Source: Amycolatopsis sp. QT-25
GTDB taxonomy: Bacteria; Actinomycetota; Actinomycetes; Mycobacteriales; Pseudonocardiaceae
Length of the DNA: 64,000 bases
Assembly: GCF_029369745.1 (NCBI RefSeq)
Contig: NZ_CP120210.1
Location: forward strand, 6,510,001 to 6,574,000
Reading direction: 5' to 3'
Below, piece by piece: positions 1 through 8,098 of this stretch. Position 1 is the stretch's first letter, and each line of letters begins with the position of its first letter. Both the position numbers and the translations under genes were made by a program. The notes beneath the pieces were generated by a model. The model made no database searches. It was given only the letters and a program-made list of their open reading frames with translations, and was not told the DNA's origin.

Positions 1-2
1 GG

Positions 3-1010
3 ATGTCGGTGACCGATCTCGACCCGCCCCGGCACACCCGGATCCGGAAACTGATCGGCGGCGCGTTCTCCGCGCGCCGCGCGGAACAGCTGCGCGATCA
101 CGTGGAAACCGTCGCCACCGATCTGCTCGACCGGCTGATCGCGACGGGCCCCACGGCGGACCTGATCGCCGATTTCTGCGCTCCGCTGACCTTCGGCGCA
201 CAGGCCGAACTGCTGGGGGTGCCGCCGTCGCGGCGCGAGGCCGTCCGCAAACGCGCGAACGCACGGCTCGGCAAGCCCGGCTCCCCGCGATCCGCCGTCT
301 ATCAGGGTGAACTGCTGCTGCACGACGAGGTCGCCATGATGCTCGCCGACACCGAGGACCCGCCGTCCGGGCTGATGGCGGAACTCGTCGCGGCACACCG
401 TTCGGGTGCTCTCGACGAAAGCGAGCTGACCGGTCTGGCGGCGTCGCTGTTCTTCGACGGGCACGCGCTGGCCGCCGCGCAGATCACCAACACGGTGCTG
501 TGCGTGATCTCCCGTCCGGGAACGCTGGCCGAGCTGGACGCGAAGCCGGCGCTGCTGGACGCCACCGTCGAGGAAGCGCTGCGCTACAGCCCCGCGGTGA
601 ACTTCAGCATGACGCGGATCGCGACGGAAGACGTCACCCTCGCGGGCACCCGGATCGCACCGGGCGACCTGGTGACCGCGCTGCTCCCGGTGGTCAACCG
701 CGACGAGGACGTCTTCGCCGAACCGGACCGGTTCGCGATGGACCGCAACGGCAGGCATCTGTCCTTCGGGCACGGCACGCACCACTGCATCGGCGCCCAC
801 CTCGCCCGGGTCGAGATCCAGTCGGCGTTGCGCGCGCTTTCCCGTCGCGCACCGGAACTCTCGCTCGCCGTGCCCGAATCGTCCCTGGACTGGACCGTCT
901 CGCCGACGATGCGCGCATTGTCGGCGTTGCCGATTCGCTGGAATTCTTCGGTCGTGCCGGACTCTTTGGAGCGTCGCGATCGGCAGTGGGAGGATCGGCC
1001 CGCGGCCTGA
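3..1010 (+). CDS. Cytochrome P450, N-terminus cut off by window edge
   Basis: Haem-thiolate monooxygenase, normally fed electrons by a ferredoxin and reductase; neither is visible here. The frame is open off the left edge. The first visible Met lies in the DPPRHTRIRK motif, which normally sits roughly 80-100 residues into a P450, so the true start is outside the window. Counting from that Met, the K-helix ExxR is E191-R194 and the haem loop FGHGTHHCIG puts the cysteine ligand at 262. The I-helix reads FFDGHALAAAQI (150-161), so the usual acid-threonine pair for oxygen activation is replaced by Ala-Leu. The family call is safe; the substrate is unknown. Confidence 0.93.
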   Translation: MSVTDLDPPRHTRIRKLIGGAFSARRAEQLRDHVETVATDLLDRLIATGPTADLIADFCAPLTFGAQAELLGVPPSRREAVRKRANARLGKPGSPRSAVYQGELLLHDEVAMMLADTEDPPSGLMAELVAAHRSGALDESELTGLAASLFFDGHALAAAQITNTVLCVISRPGTLAELDAKPALLDATVEEALRYSPAVNFSMTRIATEDVTLAGTRIAPGDLVTALLPVVNRDEDVFAEPDRFAMDRNGRHLSFGHGTHHCIGAHLARVEIQSALRALSRRAPELSLAVPESSLDWTVSPTMRALSALPIRWNSSVVPDSLERRDRQWEDRPAA

Positions 1011-1041
1011 ACTCAGGCTTCCGGTCAACGAAGGAGTTTTC

Positions 1042-1593
1042 ATGCGCGAAATCGCCGCGGGATTGTTCATGTCGCTGGACGGGGTGGCGGAACAGCCCGA
1101 TCGCTGGATGGGTCAGTACTGGTCCGACGAGATGAGCGAAGGCATCGCCGAGAGCCTCGCCGCCTCGGACGCCATTCTGATGGGCAAGGACACCTACTTG
1201 GCTTTCGAGCAGTTGTGGAAGCCCCAGGGGGACAGCAACCCGATGGCGGCGTTCCTCAACGGCACGCACAAATACGTCGTTTCTTCGACGCTCGACGAAG
1301 CGACACTGACCTGGCCGGACACGAGCCTGATCACCGGCGACGTCGCGGGTGAGATCATCCGGCTGAAGGAAGCGCCCGGCAAGACGATCCGCGTGCCCGG
1401 CAGCCCGAAACTGGTGAGCTGGCTGCTCGCCGAAGACCTGCTGGACGAGCTGGCGCTCAACATCATGCCGCTGGTGGCCGGCGAGGGAGCACGGCTGTTC
1501 GACGGCATCGGCAAGGAAATCCCGCTGACCCTGACGAAGTCGGATTCGCTGAAGACCGGCGTCATCGGAGCCGTCTACAACCGGGCGGAGTGA
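1042..1593 (+). CDS. Dihydrofolate-reductase-family protein (RibD C-terminal-like)
   Basis: A 183-residue single-domain protein of the RibD_C/DHFR-like fold, a group of NAD(P)H-dependent reductases mostly of unknown substrate. It opens with the typical strand and loop MREIAAGLFMSLDGVAE and continues with SDAILMGKDTYLAF, then the nucleotide-site region GSPKLVSWLLAEDLLDELAL and PLVAGEGARLFDGI. The length fits the stand-alone family. The start is supported by GAAGGAG about 7 bases upstream of ATG. It lies 31 bases after the P450 and could share its transcript. It is not expected to be the housekeeping folate enzyme. Confidence 0.88.
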   Translation: MREIAAGLFMSLDGVAEQPDRWMGQYWSDEMSEGIAESLAASDAILMGKDTYLAFEQLWKPQGDSNPMAAFLNGTHKYVVSSTLDEATLTWPDTSLITGDVAGEIIRLKEAPGKTIRVPGSPKLVSWLLAEDLLDELALNIMPLVAGEGARLFDGIGKEIPLTLTKSDSLKTGVIGAVYNRAE

Positions 1594-1758
1594 AGCACGG
1601 AAAGCGCGGCTCGGCACCGACGTGAAAAATTCATTCTTCCGTCGTGAAGAAAACATACCCCGATCGCACGTGAACGGACTTCCGGGGAACCCCTCGGCAC
1701 TGCGATACTGGCGAGCAGGCGCGATCGTTCACGCGCGACGGCGAGGAAAGGACCTTCT

Positions 1759-4053
1759 GTGACTGCCGCAGCCCGCAAGACCAAGCAACCGGCGGGTGAG
1801 GGAATCCGCGTCACCGGCGCTCACGAGAACAATCTGAAGGATGTCTCCCTCGAGCTCCCGAAGAACCAGATCACGGTTTTCGTCGGGGTGTCGGGTTCCG
1901 GGAAGTCTTCCGTCGTCTTCGACACGATCGCCGTCGAGGCGCAGCGTCAGCTGAACGCCACCTTCCCCTGGTTCATCCGCAACCAGCTGCCCAAACACGA
2001 ACGACCGCAGGTCGACGGGATCGAGAACCTGACCACCCCGGTCGTCGTCGACCAGCGCCCGCTCGGCGGGAACGCCCGTTCGACGGTCGGCACGGTCGCC
2101 GACATCCATCCGCTGCTGCGGGTGCTGTTCTCGCGTCAGGGAAAGCCCAGCGCGGGCAACCCGTCGCTGTACTCCTTCAACGACCCCAACGGGATGTGCC
2201 CCGAGTGCGAGGGAATCGGGCGCGCGCTGCGCCCGGACCCCGAGCTGATGCTCGACATGACGAAGTCGCTCGACGAGGGCGCCATCCTGGTGCCGGGCTA
2301 CCCGGTCGGCAGCCCCGGCTGGCAGTTCTACGCCAACCACGACGCCATCAACCCGGCCAAGAAGCTGAACAAGTACACCGCCAAGGAGATGGACACCCTG
2401 CTGCACGGCAAGGAGGGCAAGGTCCAGCTCACCTTCAAGAACGGCAAGACGCAGACGCTGACGTTCGAGGGCCTGGTCGCGAACTTCACCCGGCGCCACC
2501 TCAAGCGCGACACCGGGTCGATGAGCGAGAAGACCCGCGCCCAGGCGGAGAAGTTCATCACCGAAGGGCCCTGCCCGGCCTGCCGCGGCGGAAGGTTGAG
2601 CGAGACCGCGCTGGCGACCAAGCTGGCGGGCAAGAACATCGCGCAGTGGTGCGAACTGCAGATCACCGACCTGATCGAGCTGATCCGGTCCATCAAGGAC
2701 AAGCAGACCAGCGCGATGGCACAAGGGGTGCTGGCCGCGCTCGAGCGCATCGAGGCGATCGGCCTCGGCTACCTTTCACTGGACCGTGCGACGACCTCGC
2801 TGTCCGGCGGCGAGGGGCAGCGGCTCAAACTGGTCAAGCATCTGGGCAGCGACCTGACCGGCCTGACGTACATCTTCGACGAGCCCAGCGTCGGCCTGCA
2901 CCCCCGCGACGTCGGCAGGCTCAACGACCTGCTGCGGGCGTTGCGGGACAAGGGCAACACGATCCTGGTGGTCGAACACGACCCGGACGTCATCGAGATC
3001 GCCGACCACGTGGTCGAGATCGGGCCGCGGGCGGGTGTGCACGGCGGCGAGGTGGTCTTCCAGGGAACGTACCGGCAGTTGCGCGCCGGCAAGACGCTGA
3101 CCGGGGCCGGGCTGGCACGCGCGGGTGCCGTCAAGACGGATCCACGGCGTGCCAAGGGAAAGTTGCCGATCAAGCGGGCTTCATTGCACAACCTGAAGAA
3201 CGTCACGGTCGACATCCCGACCGGTGTGCTCACCGCGGTCACCGGTGTCGCGGGTTCGGGTAAGAGCTCGTTGATCTCCGGTGTCTTCCGCGAGGCGCAT
3301 CCGGACGCGATCTTCGTGGACCAGGCGCCGATCGCGGCGTCCTCCCGGTCGACGCCGGCGACGTACCTCGGCCTGATGGACCCGGTGCGCAAGCTCTTCG
3401 CGAAGGCGAGCGGCGCGAACGCGGCGTTGTTCAGCTTCAACTCCCAGGGCGCCTGCGAGGAATGCCAGGGCCGCGGCGTGCTGATCACCGAGGTGTCCTA
3501 TATGGACCCCATCACGACGCATTGCGAAAGCTGCGACGGGCGGCGGTTCAAAGACGAGGTGCTCGCGCACAAGCTGCGTGGCAAGTCGATCGCCGACGTG
3601 CTGGAGCTGTCGGCCGAGCAGGCGGCGGAGTACTTCACCGAGGCACCGGTGCTGGCGAAGGTGAACGCGCTGATCGAGACCGGGCTCGGATATCTCGGGC
3701 TGGGACAGGCGCTGAGCACGCTATCCGGTGGTGAACGCCAGCGCATCAAGCTGGCGGACCGGCTTTCCGGCGGCGGCAACGTCTACCTCCTCGACGAACC
3801 GACCACCGGCCTGCACATGACCGACATCGACATGCTGCTCGGCCTGCTCAACGGCATGGTCGACGCGGGTAACACGGTGGTGGTGATCGAGCACAACCTG
3901 GCGGTGATCGAGCAGGCCGACTGGATCATCGACCTCGGCCCCGGCGGCGGCAAGAACGGCGGCGAGATCGTCTTCACCGGCCCTCCCGAAAAGCTCCTGA
4001 CCGCGGAGAGTTCGCTGACCGGCGAGTATCTCAGGCGCTACCAGCAGGCCTAG
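1759..4053 (+). CDS. UvrA-like ABC-type ATPase (short, DrrC/UvrA2 type)
   Basis: A DNA-binding tandem ABC ATPase related to excinuclease subunit UvrA. Both ATPase halves are intact: Walker A GVSGSGKS at about 43-50 and GVAGSGKSS at about 496, with signatures LSGGEGQRLKL near 350 and LSGGERQRIKL near 655. Cysteine pairs of the zinc modules (CPECEG, CPACRG, CEECQG, CESCDG) are present. At 764 residues it is well short of housekeeping UvrA (about 950), as expected for the class lacking the UvrB-binding region. Streptomyces DrrC, a self-resistance factor for DNA-intercalating drugs, belongs to this short class. The start is GTG, with AGGAAAGGA upstream. A role in drug tolerance or lesion recognition is inferred. 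Confidence 0.92.
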   Translation: MTAAARKTKQPAGEGIRVTGAHENNLKDVSLELPKNQITVFVGVSGSGKSSVVFDTIAVEAQRQLNATFPWFIRNQLPKHERPQVDGIENLTTPVVVDQRPLGGNARSTVGTVADIHPLLRVLFSRQGKPSAGNPSLYSFNDPNGMCPECEGIGRALRPDPELMLDMTKSLDEGAILVPGYPVGSPGWQFYANHDAINPAKKLNKYTAKEMDTLLHGKEGKVQLTFKNGKTQTLTFEGLVANFTRRHLKRDTGSMSEKTRAQAEKFITEGPCPACRGGRLSETALATKLAGKNIAQWCELQITDLIELIRSIKDKQTSAMAQGVLAALERIEAIGLGYLSLDRATTSLSGGEGQRLKLVKHLGSDLTGLTYIFDEPSVGLHPRDVGRLNDLLRALRDKGNTILVVEHDPDVIEIADHVVEIGPRAGVHGGEVVFQGTYRQLRAGKTLTGAGLARAGAVKTDPRRAKGKLPIKRASLHNLKNVTVDIPTGVLTAVTGVAGSGKSSLISGVFREAHPDAIFVDQAPIAASSRSTPATYLGLMDPVRKLFAKASGANAALFSFNSQGACEECQGRGVLITEVSYMDPITTHCESCDGRRFKDEVLAHKLRGKSIADVLELSAEQAAEYFTEAPVLAKVNALIETGLGYLGLGQALSTLSGGERQRIKLADRLSGGGNVYLLDEPTTGLHMTDIDMLLGLLNGMVDAGNTVVVIEHNLAVIEQADWIIDLGPGGGKNGGEIVFTGPPEKLLTAESSLTGEYLRRYQQA

Positions 4054-4081
4054 GCGTTGTCCTGCAAGTCCCGGCTCCTCG

Positions 4082-4119
4082 ACTGAAGGGGACGTCCCAC
4101 GCGGGGCGTCCCCTTCAGT
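4082..4119 (+). terminator. Stem-loop terminator after the UvrA-like gene
   Basis: Perfect 13-bp arms ACTGAAGGGGACG (4082-4094) and CGTCCCCTTCAGT (4107-4119) enclose a 12-base loop, 28 bases after the stop codon. There is no U-tract, as is common in actinobacteria. Confidence 0.7.
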
Positions 4120-4207
4120 GCGTTCGGGCTCGTTCGCCGCAGGATGCGAGACGCACGACACCGCCGGGATCCGCCATGCTGGGAGCCGATTCGGTGAGGA
4201 GGCTCGG

Positions 4208-4489
4208 ATGGCGGTGCGGCTGGAGCTGACCGGCGGGCTGGAATGGCTGGATTCGCTTCCGGAAAGCGAACGCGCGACGGTTTTCACCGCGTTGTTCGCC
4301 CTCTGCGACGGCTCCGCGTTCCTGACCTACGGCGTTTTCCAGGTCGGCGGTGGTCCCGACCGGTTCCTGCTGACCGTGGCGCCCGAACTGGCGATCCGGA
4401 TCCGCATCGCTTGGACGCGTTCGGAATTCGAACTGCTCGGGTTCACCAGGAAGGCCCTTCACTGGCCGCAGGAGCTGGACGCGCTGTGA
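4208..4489 (+). CDS. Small hypothetical protein
   Basis: A 93-residue protein I do not recognise. It starts at ATG 4208 because GTGAGGAGG lies just upstream; a longer reading from 4118 has no ribosome site and would run across the terminator. The sequence is acidic in its first half (LDSLPESERATVFTALFALCDG) and has an aromatic/hydrophobic middle, with no signal peptide or membrane helix. It stands alone between a terminator and a decayed region. Confidence 0.62.
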   Translation: MAVRLELTGGLEWLDSLPESERATVFTALFALCDGSAFLTYGVFQVGGGPDRFLLTVAPELAIRIRIAWTRSEFELLGFTRKALHWPQELDAL

Positions 4490-4561
4490 GAGCCGATTCC
4501 GTTGCGGCATCCGGCTGCGGGCAACGACGTGCCCGGTGTCCCCCGATCGCCACACCGGAAA

Positions 4562-4812
4562 GTGCTGCTCGCCTGAGACGTGCACATGGTCCGCGGTGCG
4601 CTCGTCGCGCTGCTGAACCTGGAATCCGACATCGAGGTCGTCGCCCGAGTCGCTTCGGGTGACCAGATCCTCCCGGCCGTGAAGGCCGTCCAGCCCGACG
4701 TCGCGGTCATCGGCATCGGCCTGCCGGGCAAGGACGGGCTGACCGCCGCCACGGAGATCCGCGAATGCCCGCCCGGCTGCCACACGCTGATCCTCACCAG
4801 CCTCGGCCGCCC
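4562..4812 (+). pseudogene. Response-regulator receiver-domain remnant
   Basis: A NarL-type receiver domain is recognisable (VHMVRGALVALLNLE, VVARVASGDQILPAVKAVQP, DVAVIGIGLPGKDGLTAA, HTLILTSLGRP). It is broken in two ways. An in-frame TGA at 4574-4576 falls in the first acidic patch (VLLA-stop-DVHMV), where these domains read DD. The frame then runs out after the LTSLGRP strand, with no C-terminal helix and no HTH. The phospho-acceptor region reads IGIGLPG where DxDLPG is usual, so the phosphorylatable Asp is also gone. Residual sequence continues directly into a thioester-reductase fragment. Non-functional. Confidence 0.75.
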
Positions 4813-4814
4813 TC

Positions 4815-5418
4815 CGCCGGCGAGGAAAACGGGTCCCGCAGCGGTTACGCGGAGACCAAGTCGCACGCGGAGCAGCTGATCAGCACCGCGTACCAGCGTG
4901 GGCTGCCGTCGGCGACCTACCGGTTGCCCCGGATCGTCGGCGACTCGCGTACCGGACAAGGGAACACGCGGGACATCATGCTGCGTGTCCTGCGGATCAT
5001 CCTCGAACTCGGCTGCGCGCCCGACACCGAGATCGAGGAACCGTGGATCGCGGTGGACGAAACGGCGGGCGCGCTCGCCAGGCTCGGCATGGCACAGCAC
5101 CGGGACGGCGGCCGGTTCGTGCTGGCGAGCCGTCGGCCGATGCGGCTCACACACCTGGTCGAGCTCCTGCGGAGCACCGGCACGGAGATCGGCGTCCGGC
5201 CGGTGGCGGACTGGCTCGCGCTGCTCGAAGCCCACTCCCCCGAGGAACACGCCATCCTGCAGTCGCTCTTCGGCTCCGCCACTCCCACCGGACGGCCGAG
5301 CAGTGACTTCGCACCGATCGTCGTGCCGAGCCCCGACGACGGCGCCCTGCTCCGGTACGTCGACCGCATGCTCGTCCGGACCTCCGTAGAAGGCACAGAA
5401 GGGCTGTCGCGAAAATGA
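4815..5418 (+). pseudogene. C-terminal fragment of an NRPS/CAR-type thioester reductase domain
   Basis: From about residue 20 of this frame the sequence matches the C-terminal part of NAD(P)H-dependent thioester reductases (extended SDR fold): SGYAETKSHAEQLISTA carries the SDR Tyr-x3-Lys pair, followed by YRLPRIVGDSRTGQGNTRD and a C-terminal helical portion. The Rossmann half with the GxxGxxG cofactor loop is missing, replaced upstream by the receiver-domain remnant, so catalysis is unlikely. The reading frame stays open to a TGA that overlaps the ATG of the E1-alpha gene (ATGA), so translation of the remnant may still feed the next gene. It implies a former peptide-synthetase or carboxylate-reductase pathway nearby. 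Confidence 0.72.
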
Positions 5419-6389
5419 CCAGTGAAATCCGGGTGGCCCGGTACCGCTCCATGAAACAGATCAGGGAATTCGAAGAGCGCTGCCTGGCCATGGCCATCGC
5501 CGGTGAGATCGACGGCGGCATCCACCCGTACATCGGGCAGGAAGCGGTGGCCGTGGGCATCTGCGCGAACCTGACCGACCGGGACTCCATCACCAGTACG
5601 CACCGGGGGCACGGTCACGTGCTGGCGAAGGGAGCGGATCCGCGCCGTCTGCTCGCCGAACTCCTCGGCACCCTCGAAGGCTTCAACAAGGGTCGCGGCG
5701 GGTCGATGCACGCCGCGGACATGAAGCTGGGCATCCTGGGCGCCAACGGCATCGTCGGTGCCGGCGGGGCGATCGCCTCCGGCGCCGCCTGGGCCGCCAA
5801 GGCGCGAGGGAACTCGGAGGTCGTCGTCAGCTTCTTCGGCGACGGGGCGATGAGCCAGGGTGTCCTCCTGGAGGCCTTCAACCTGGCCGCGATCTGGTCA
5901 CTGCCGGTGCTCTTCGTCTGCGAGAACAACATGTACGCGACGAGCCTCAAACTCGAATCGGGGCTCGCGGGCGGTGCGGCACGGCGCGCGGAAGGCTTCG
6001 GGATGGTCGCGCGCACGGTCGACGGCATGGACGTCGAGGCGGTGGCGGAAGTCGCGGCGGAACTCGTCGAAGGGTGTCGCGCGGGCCGGGGCCCGGCGTT
6101 CCTGGAATGTCGGACGTACCGGTTCTTCGGGCATCACTCCGTGCTCGAACTCCTGGGCGTCGAGTTCCGCGATCCCGGCGAAGTGGCCCGGTGGCGCAAG
6201 CGGGATCCGCTTCTCCTGCTGGGAAACCGGCTGGGTGAAGACGTCGTCGCCGAGATCGACGCCGCTGTGAAGACCGAAATCGACGAGGCGGTCGAGTTCG
6301 CGAAGAACGCCCCGTCGCCCGATCCGAAGGACGCATTGATGTACCTGTACGCGGGAACGACCGCCGTCCGGCCTGGGGTGATCCTGTGA
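5415..6389 (+). CDS. 2-oxoacid (acetoin/pyruvate-type) dehydrogenase E1 alpha subunit
   Basis: Thiamine-diphosphate-dependent decarboxylating subunit of a 2-oxoacid or acetoin dehydrogenase complex, 324 residues. Motifs include GGIHPYIGQEAVAVG, STHRGHGH and the TPP/Mg motif starting GDGAMSQG and ending CENN, followed by the phosphorylation-loop-like YRFFGHH. It overlaps the upstream thioester-reductase fragment and the downstream beta subunit by 4 bases each, so the pair is translationally coupled. No E2 or E3 gene follows; the complex must borrow them, or the pair acts as a stand-alone decarboxylase/ligase. Substrate specificity cannot be read from the sequence. Confidence 0.93.
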   Translation: MTSEIRVARYRSMKQIREFEERCLAMAIAGEIDGGIHPYIGQEAVAVGICANLTDRDSITSTHRGHGHVLAKGADPRRLLAELLGTLEGFNKGRGGSMHAADMKLGILGANGIVGAGGAIASGAAWAAKARGNSEVVVSFFGDGAMSQGVLLEAFNLAAIWSLPVLFVCENNMYATSLKLESGLAGGAARRAEGFGMVARTVDGMDVEAVAEVAAELVEGCRAGRGPAFLECRTYRFFGHHSVLELLGVEFRDPGEVARWRKRDPLLLLGNRLGEDVVAEIDAAVKTEIDEAVEFAKNAPSPDPKDALMYLYAGTTAVRPGVIL

Positions 6390-7369
6390 GCGAGCTGCCT
6401 TCTCCGTCGAATTTCGGCTACATGCACGCGATGAATCTCGCCCTGCACGCCGAGATGGCGGCCGACGAGGACGTGTTCCTGCTCGGCGAAGACGTCGGCG
6501 TCGGCGCGAGCGGGGTCACTTCGGGGCTGCTGCCCCGGTTCGGCCCGGAGCGAGTGCTGGACACGCCGTTGTCCGAGCAGGCCTTCACCAGTTTCGGGAC
6601 CGGCGCGGCGATGGCGGGCAAGAAACCCGTGATCGAGTTCCAGATCTCTTCGCTGATCTACCTGGTCTTCGAGCAGATCGTGAACCAGGCCCACAAGTTT
6701 TCGCTGATGACCGGCGGGCAGGTGCGGATCCCCGTCACCTACCTCGTGTCCGGTTCGGGTTCGCGGTTCGGCTGGGCGGGTCAGCATTCGGACAACCCGT
6801 ACAGCCTGCTCGCCCACGCCGGGATCAAGACGGTGGTCGCCGGCCTGCCCGCGGACGCCTACGGGCTGCTGCGGTCGGCGATCCAGGATCCCGACCCGGT
6901 CGCCGTGTTCGCCCCGTCGTCGTTGCTGGGGGCGACGGATGTGGTCTACGGGGGTGAGGAGGAGATCGTCCCGCTGGGCGAGGCGAACGTCGTCCGCGAG
7001 GGCGGCGACCTGACGGTGGTGGCGGTGGGCCAGCACGTCGGTACGGCGATCGAGGTCGCCGAGAGCCTCCACGGCCGGGCCGACATCGAGATCGTCGACC
7101 CGCGAACGGTCTACCCCTTCGATTGGGAGTGCCTGCGCAAATCGGTCGACAAGACCGGGCGGCTGGTCGTGATCGACGACTCGAACCGCATGTGCGGGCT
7201 CGGGGCGGAGATCGTCGCGACGGCGGCCGAGGAGTTCGACCTGGCGGCGCCGCCGAGGCGGGTGTGCCGCCCGGACGGCACCGTCATCCCGTACGCCCTC
7301 GCGCTCGACAAGGCCTTGGTGCCGGGACCCGGACAGTTGCTGGCCGCCATCAACGCGACGCTGAAATGA
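6386..7369 (+). CDS. 2-oxoacid (acetoin/pyruvate-type) dehydrogenase E1 beta subunit
   Basis: Partner of the preceding alpha subunit, forming the alpha2-beta2 E1 heterotetramer. The 327-residue protein has the transketolase-type pyrimidine domain (FLLGEDVGVGASGVTSGL, DTPLSEQAFTSFGTGAAMAG, FEQIVNQAHKF) and the C-terminal transketolase domain (VAVGQHVGTAIEVAESL, IVDPRTVYPFD, VIDDSNRMCGLG). It starts at GTG 6386, overlapping the alpha stop (GTGA). Length and domain order are normal for bacterial E1 beta. Confidence 0.93.
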   Translation: MSELPSPSNFGYMHAMNLALHAEMAADEDVFLLGEDVGVGASGVTSGLLPRFGPERVLDTPLSEQAFTSFGTGAAMAGKKPVIEFQISSLIYLVFEQIVNQAHKFSLMTGGQVRIPVTYLVSGSGSRFGWAGQHSDNPYSLLAHAGIKTVVAGLPADAYGLLRSAIQDPDPVAVFAPSSLLGATDVVYGGEEEIVPLGEANVVREGGDLTVVAVGQHVGTAIEVAESLHGRADIEIVDPRTVYPFDWECLRKSVDKTGRLVVIDDSNRMCGLGAEIVATAAEEFDLAAPPRRVCRPDGTVIPYALALDKALVPGPGQLLAAINATLK

Positions 7370-7376
7370 GGTGCCG

Positions 7377-7958
7377 ATGAACGAGACCTCGGACCGCTAC
7401 CGGCGGACGCAGGACGCCTTCGACGCCGTACTCGCGGCCGTGCCCGAGGACCGGTGGAACGCGACGTCGGCATGCGAACACTGGACGGTGCGTGACGTGA
7501 CGGGTCACGTCATCTGGGGCTTGGAGGTGCTGCGGCAGCACGCGGACGGGCGGGAATTCTCGGTGGAGGACGGGCCCGCGGGTTCGGAGAAGCCCGGCGA
7601 GCTGGCCGGCGACGCCCCCCTCGCCGAATGGCGCGCGACCCGCTCCGCGACCGACGCCGTCCTCACCGACGAGATGCTTCTTCGGCCTGCTCCGGCTTGG
7701 TACGTGGCCAACCGTCCCGATGCGACGGTCACGGATTACCTGGCCTTGCTCACCTTCGACACCCTGGTCCACACCTGGGACATCGGCTCGGTGCTCGGCA
7801 TGGACGTGCGCATGGAACCCGACCTCATCGCACCGTCGTTCTCGCTGGCCCGGTTGATCATCAGCCGCACGCCGGGCACCTTCGGCCCGCGGGTGAAACC
7901 ACCCGCCGACGCCGACCCCCAGGCCCGGTTCCTGGCCTTCCTGGGCCGCACGGCCTGA
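7377..7958 (+). CDS. DinB-fold / TIGR03086-type protein (mycothiol-dependent family N-domain)
   Basis: A 193-residue protein of the actinobacterial TIGR03086 / MDMPI_N group, four-helix-bundle metal-binding relatives of mycothiol-dependent maleylpyruvate isomerase. The family hallmark is SACEHWTVRDVTGHVIWG with its metal-type His pair, followed by LLTFDTLVHTWDIGSVLG with the third His. ATG 7377 is preferred over GTG 7371 because GAGG sits 5 bases upstream of the ATG. It lies 7 bases after the E1 beta stop and is probably co-transcribed. The reaction is unknown; thiol-transferase chemistry is a guess from the family. Confidence 0.82.
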   Translation: MNETSDRYRRTQDAFDAVLAAVPEDRWNATSACEHWTVRDVTGHVIWGLEVLRQHADGREFSVEDGPAGSEKPGELAGDAPLAEWRATRSATDAVLTDEMLLRPAPAWYVANRPDATVTDYLALLTFDTLVHTWDIGSVLGMDVRMEPDLIAPSFSLARLIISRTPGTFGPRVKPPADADPQARFLAFLGRTA

Positions 7959-8034
7959 GAGTTCCGCCCCCAAACACGCGAGTTCCGCCTTCAAACACGC
8001 GAGTTCCGCCTCCAAGCACGCGAGTTCCGCCTCC
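7959..8034. repeat. 21-bp tandem repeat, three units plus a partial
   Basis: Units at 7959-7979, 7980-8000 and 8001-8021, then a 13-base partial. Each begins GAGTTCCGCC and ends CACGC, with 1-3 differences. The same unit recurs, inverted, at 8679-8720 and 60447-60593. The block ends in a hairpin. Confidence 0.9.
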
Positions 8035-8062
8035 TTGAGGGATCCGGGGTCCCTCAAGGAGG
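8030..8062. repeat. Palindromic hairpin of the GAAGGCC family
   Basis: Perfect 13-bp arms CCTCCTTGAGGGA (8030-8042) and TCCCTCAAGGAGG (8050-8062), loop of 7. The right arm continues into CCTTCACGGACT, a word shared with the longer perfect hairpin at 19882-19940. Confidence 0.88.
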
Positions 8063-8085
8063 CCTTCACGGACTCCTGTGTCGCT

Positions 8086-8098
8086 TATGCTCCCCGTG
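8086..8098 (+). promoter_or_regulatory. Probable -10 element for a leaderless SUKH gene
   Basis: TATGCT (8086-8091) lies 6 bases before GTG 8098, the spacing expected when transcription begins at the start codon. No Shine-Dalgarno is present. Confidence 0.45.

Noticed and set aside
3721..4287. Minus-strand frame opposite the end of the UvrA-like gene
   Set aside because: Antisense to conserved ABC motifs and crossing the terminator; no family similarity.
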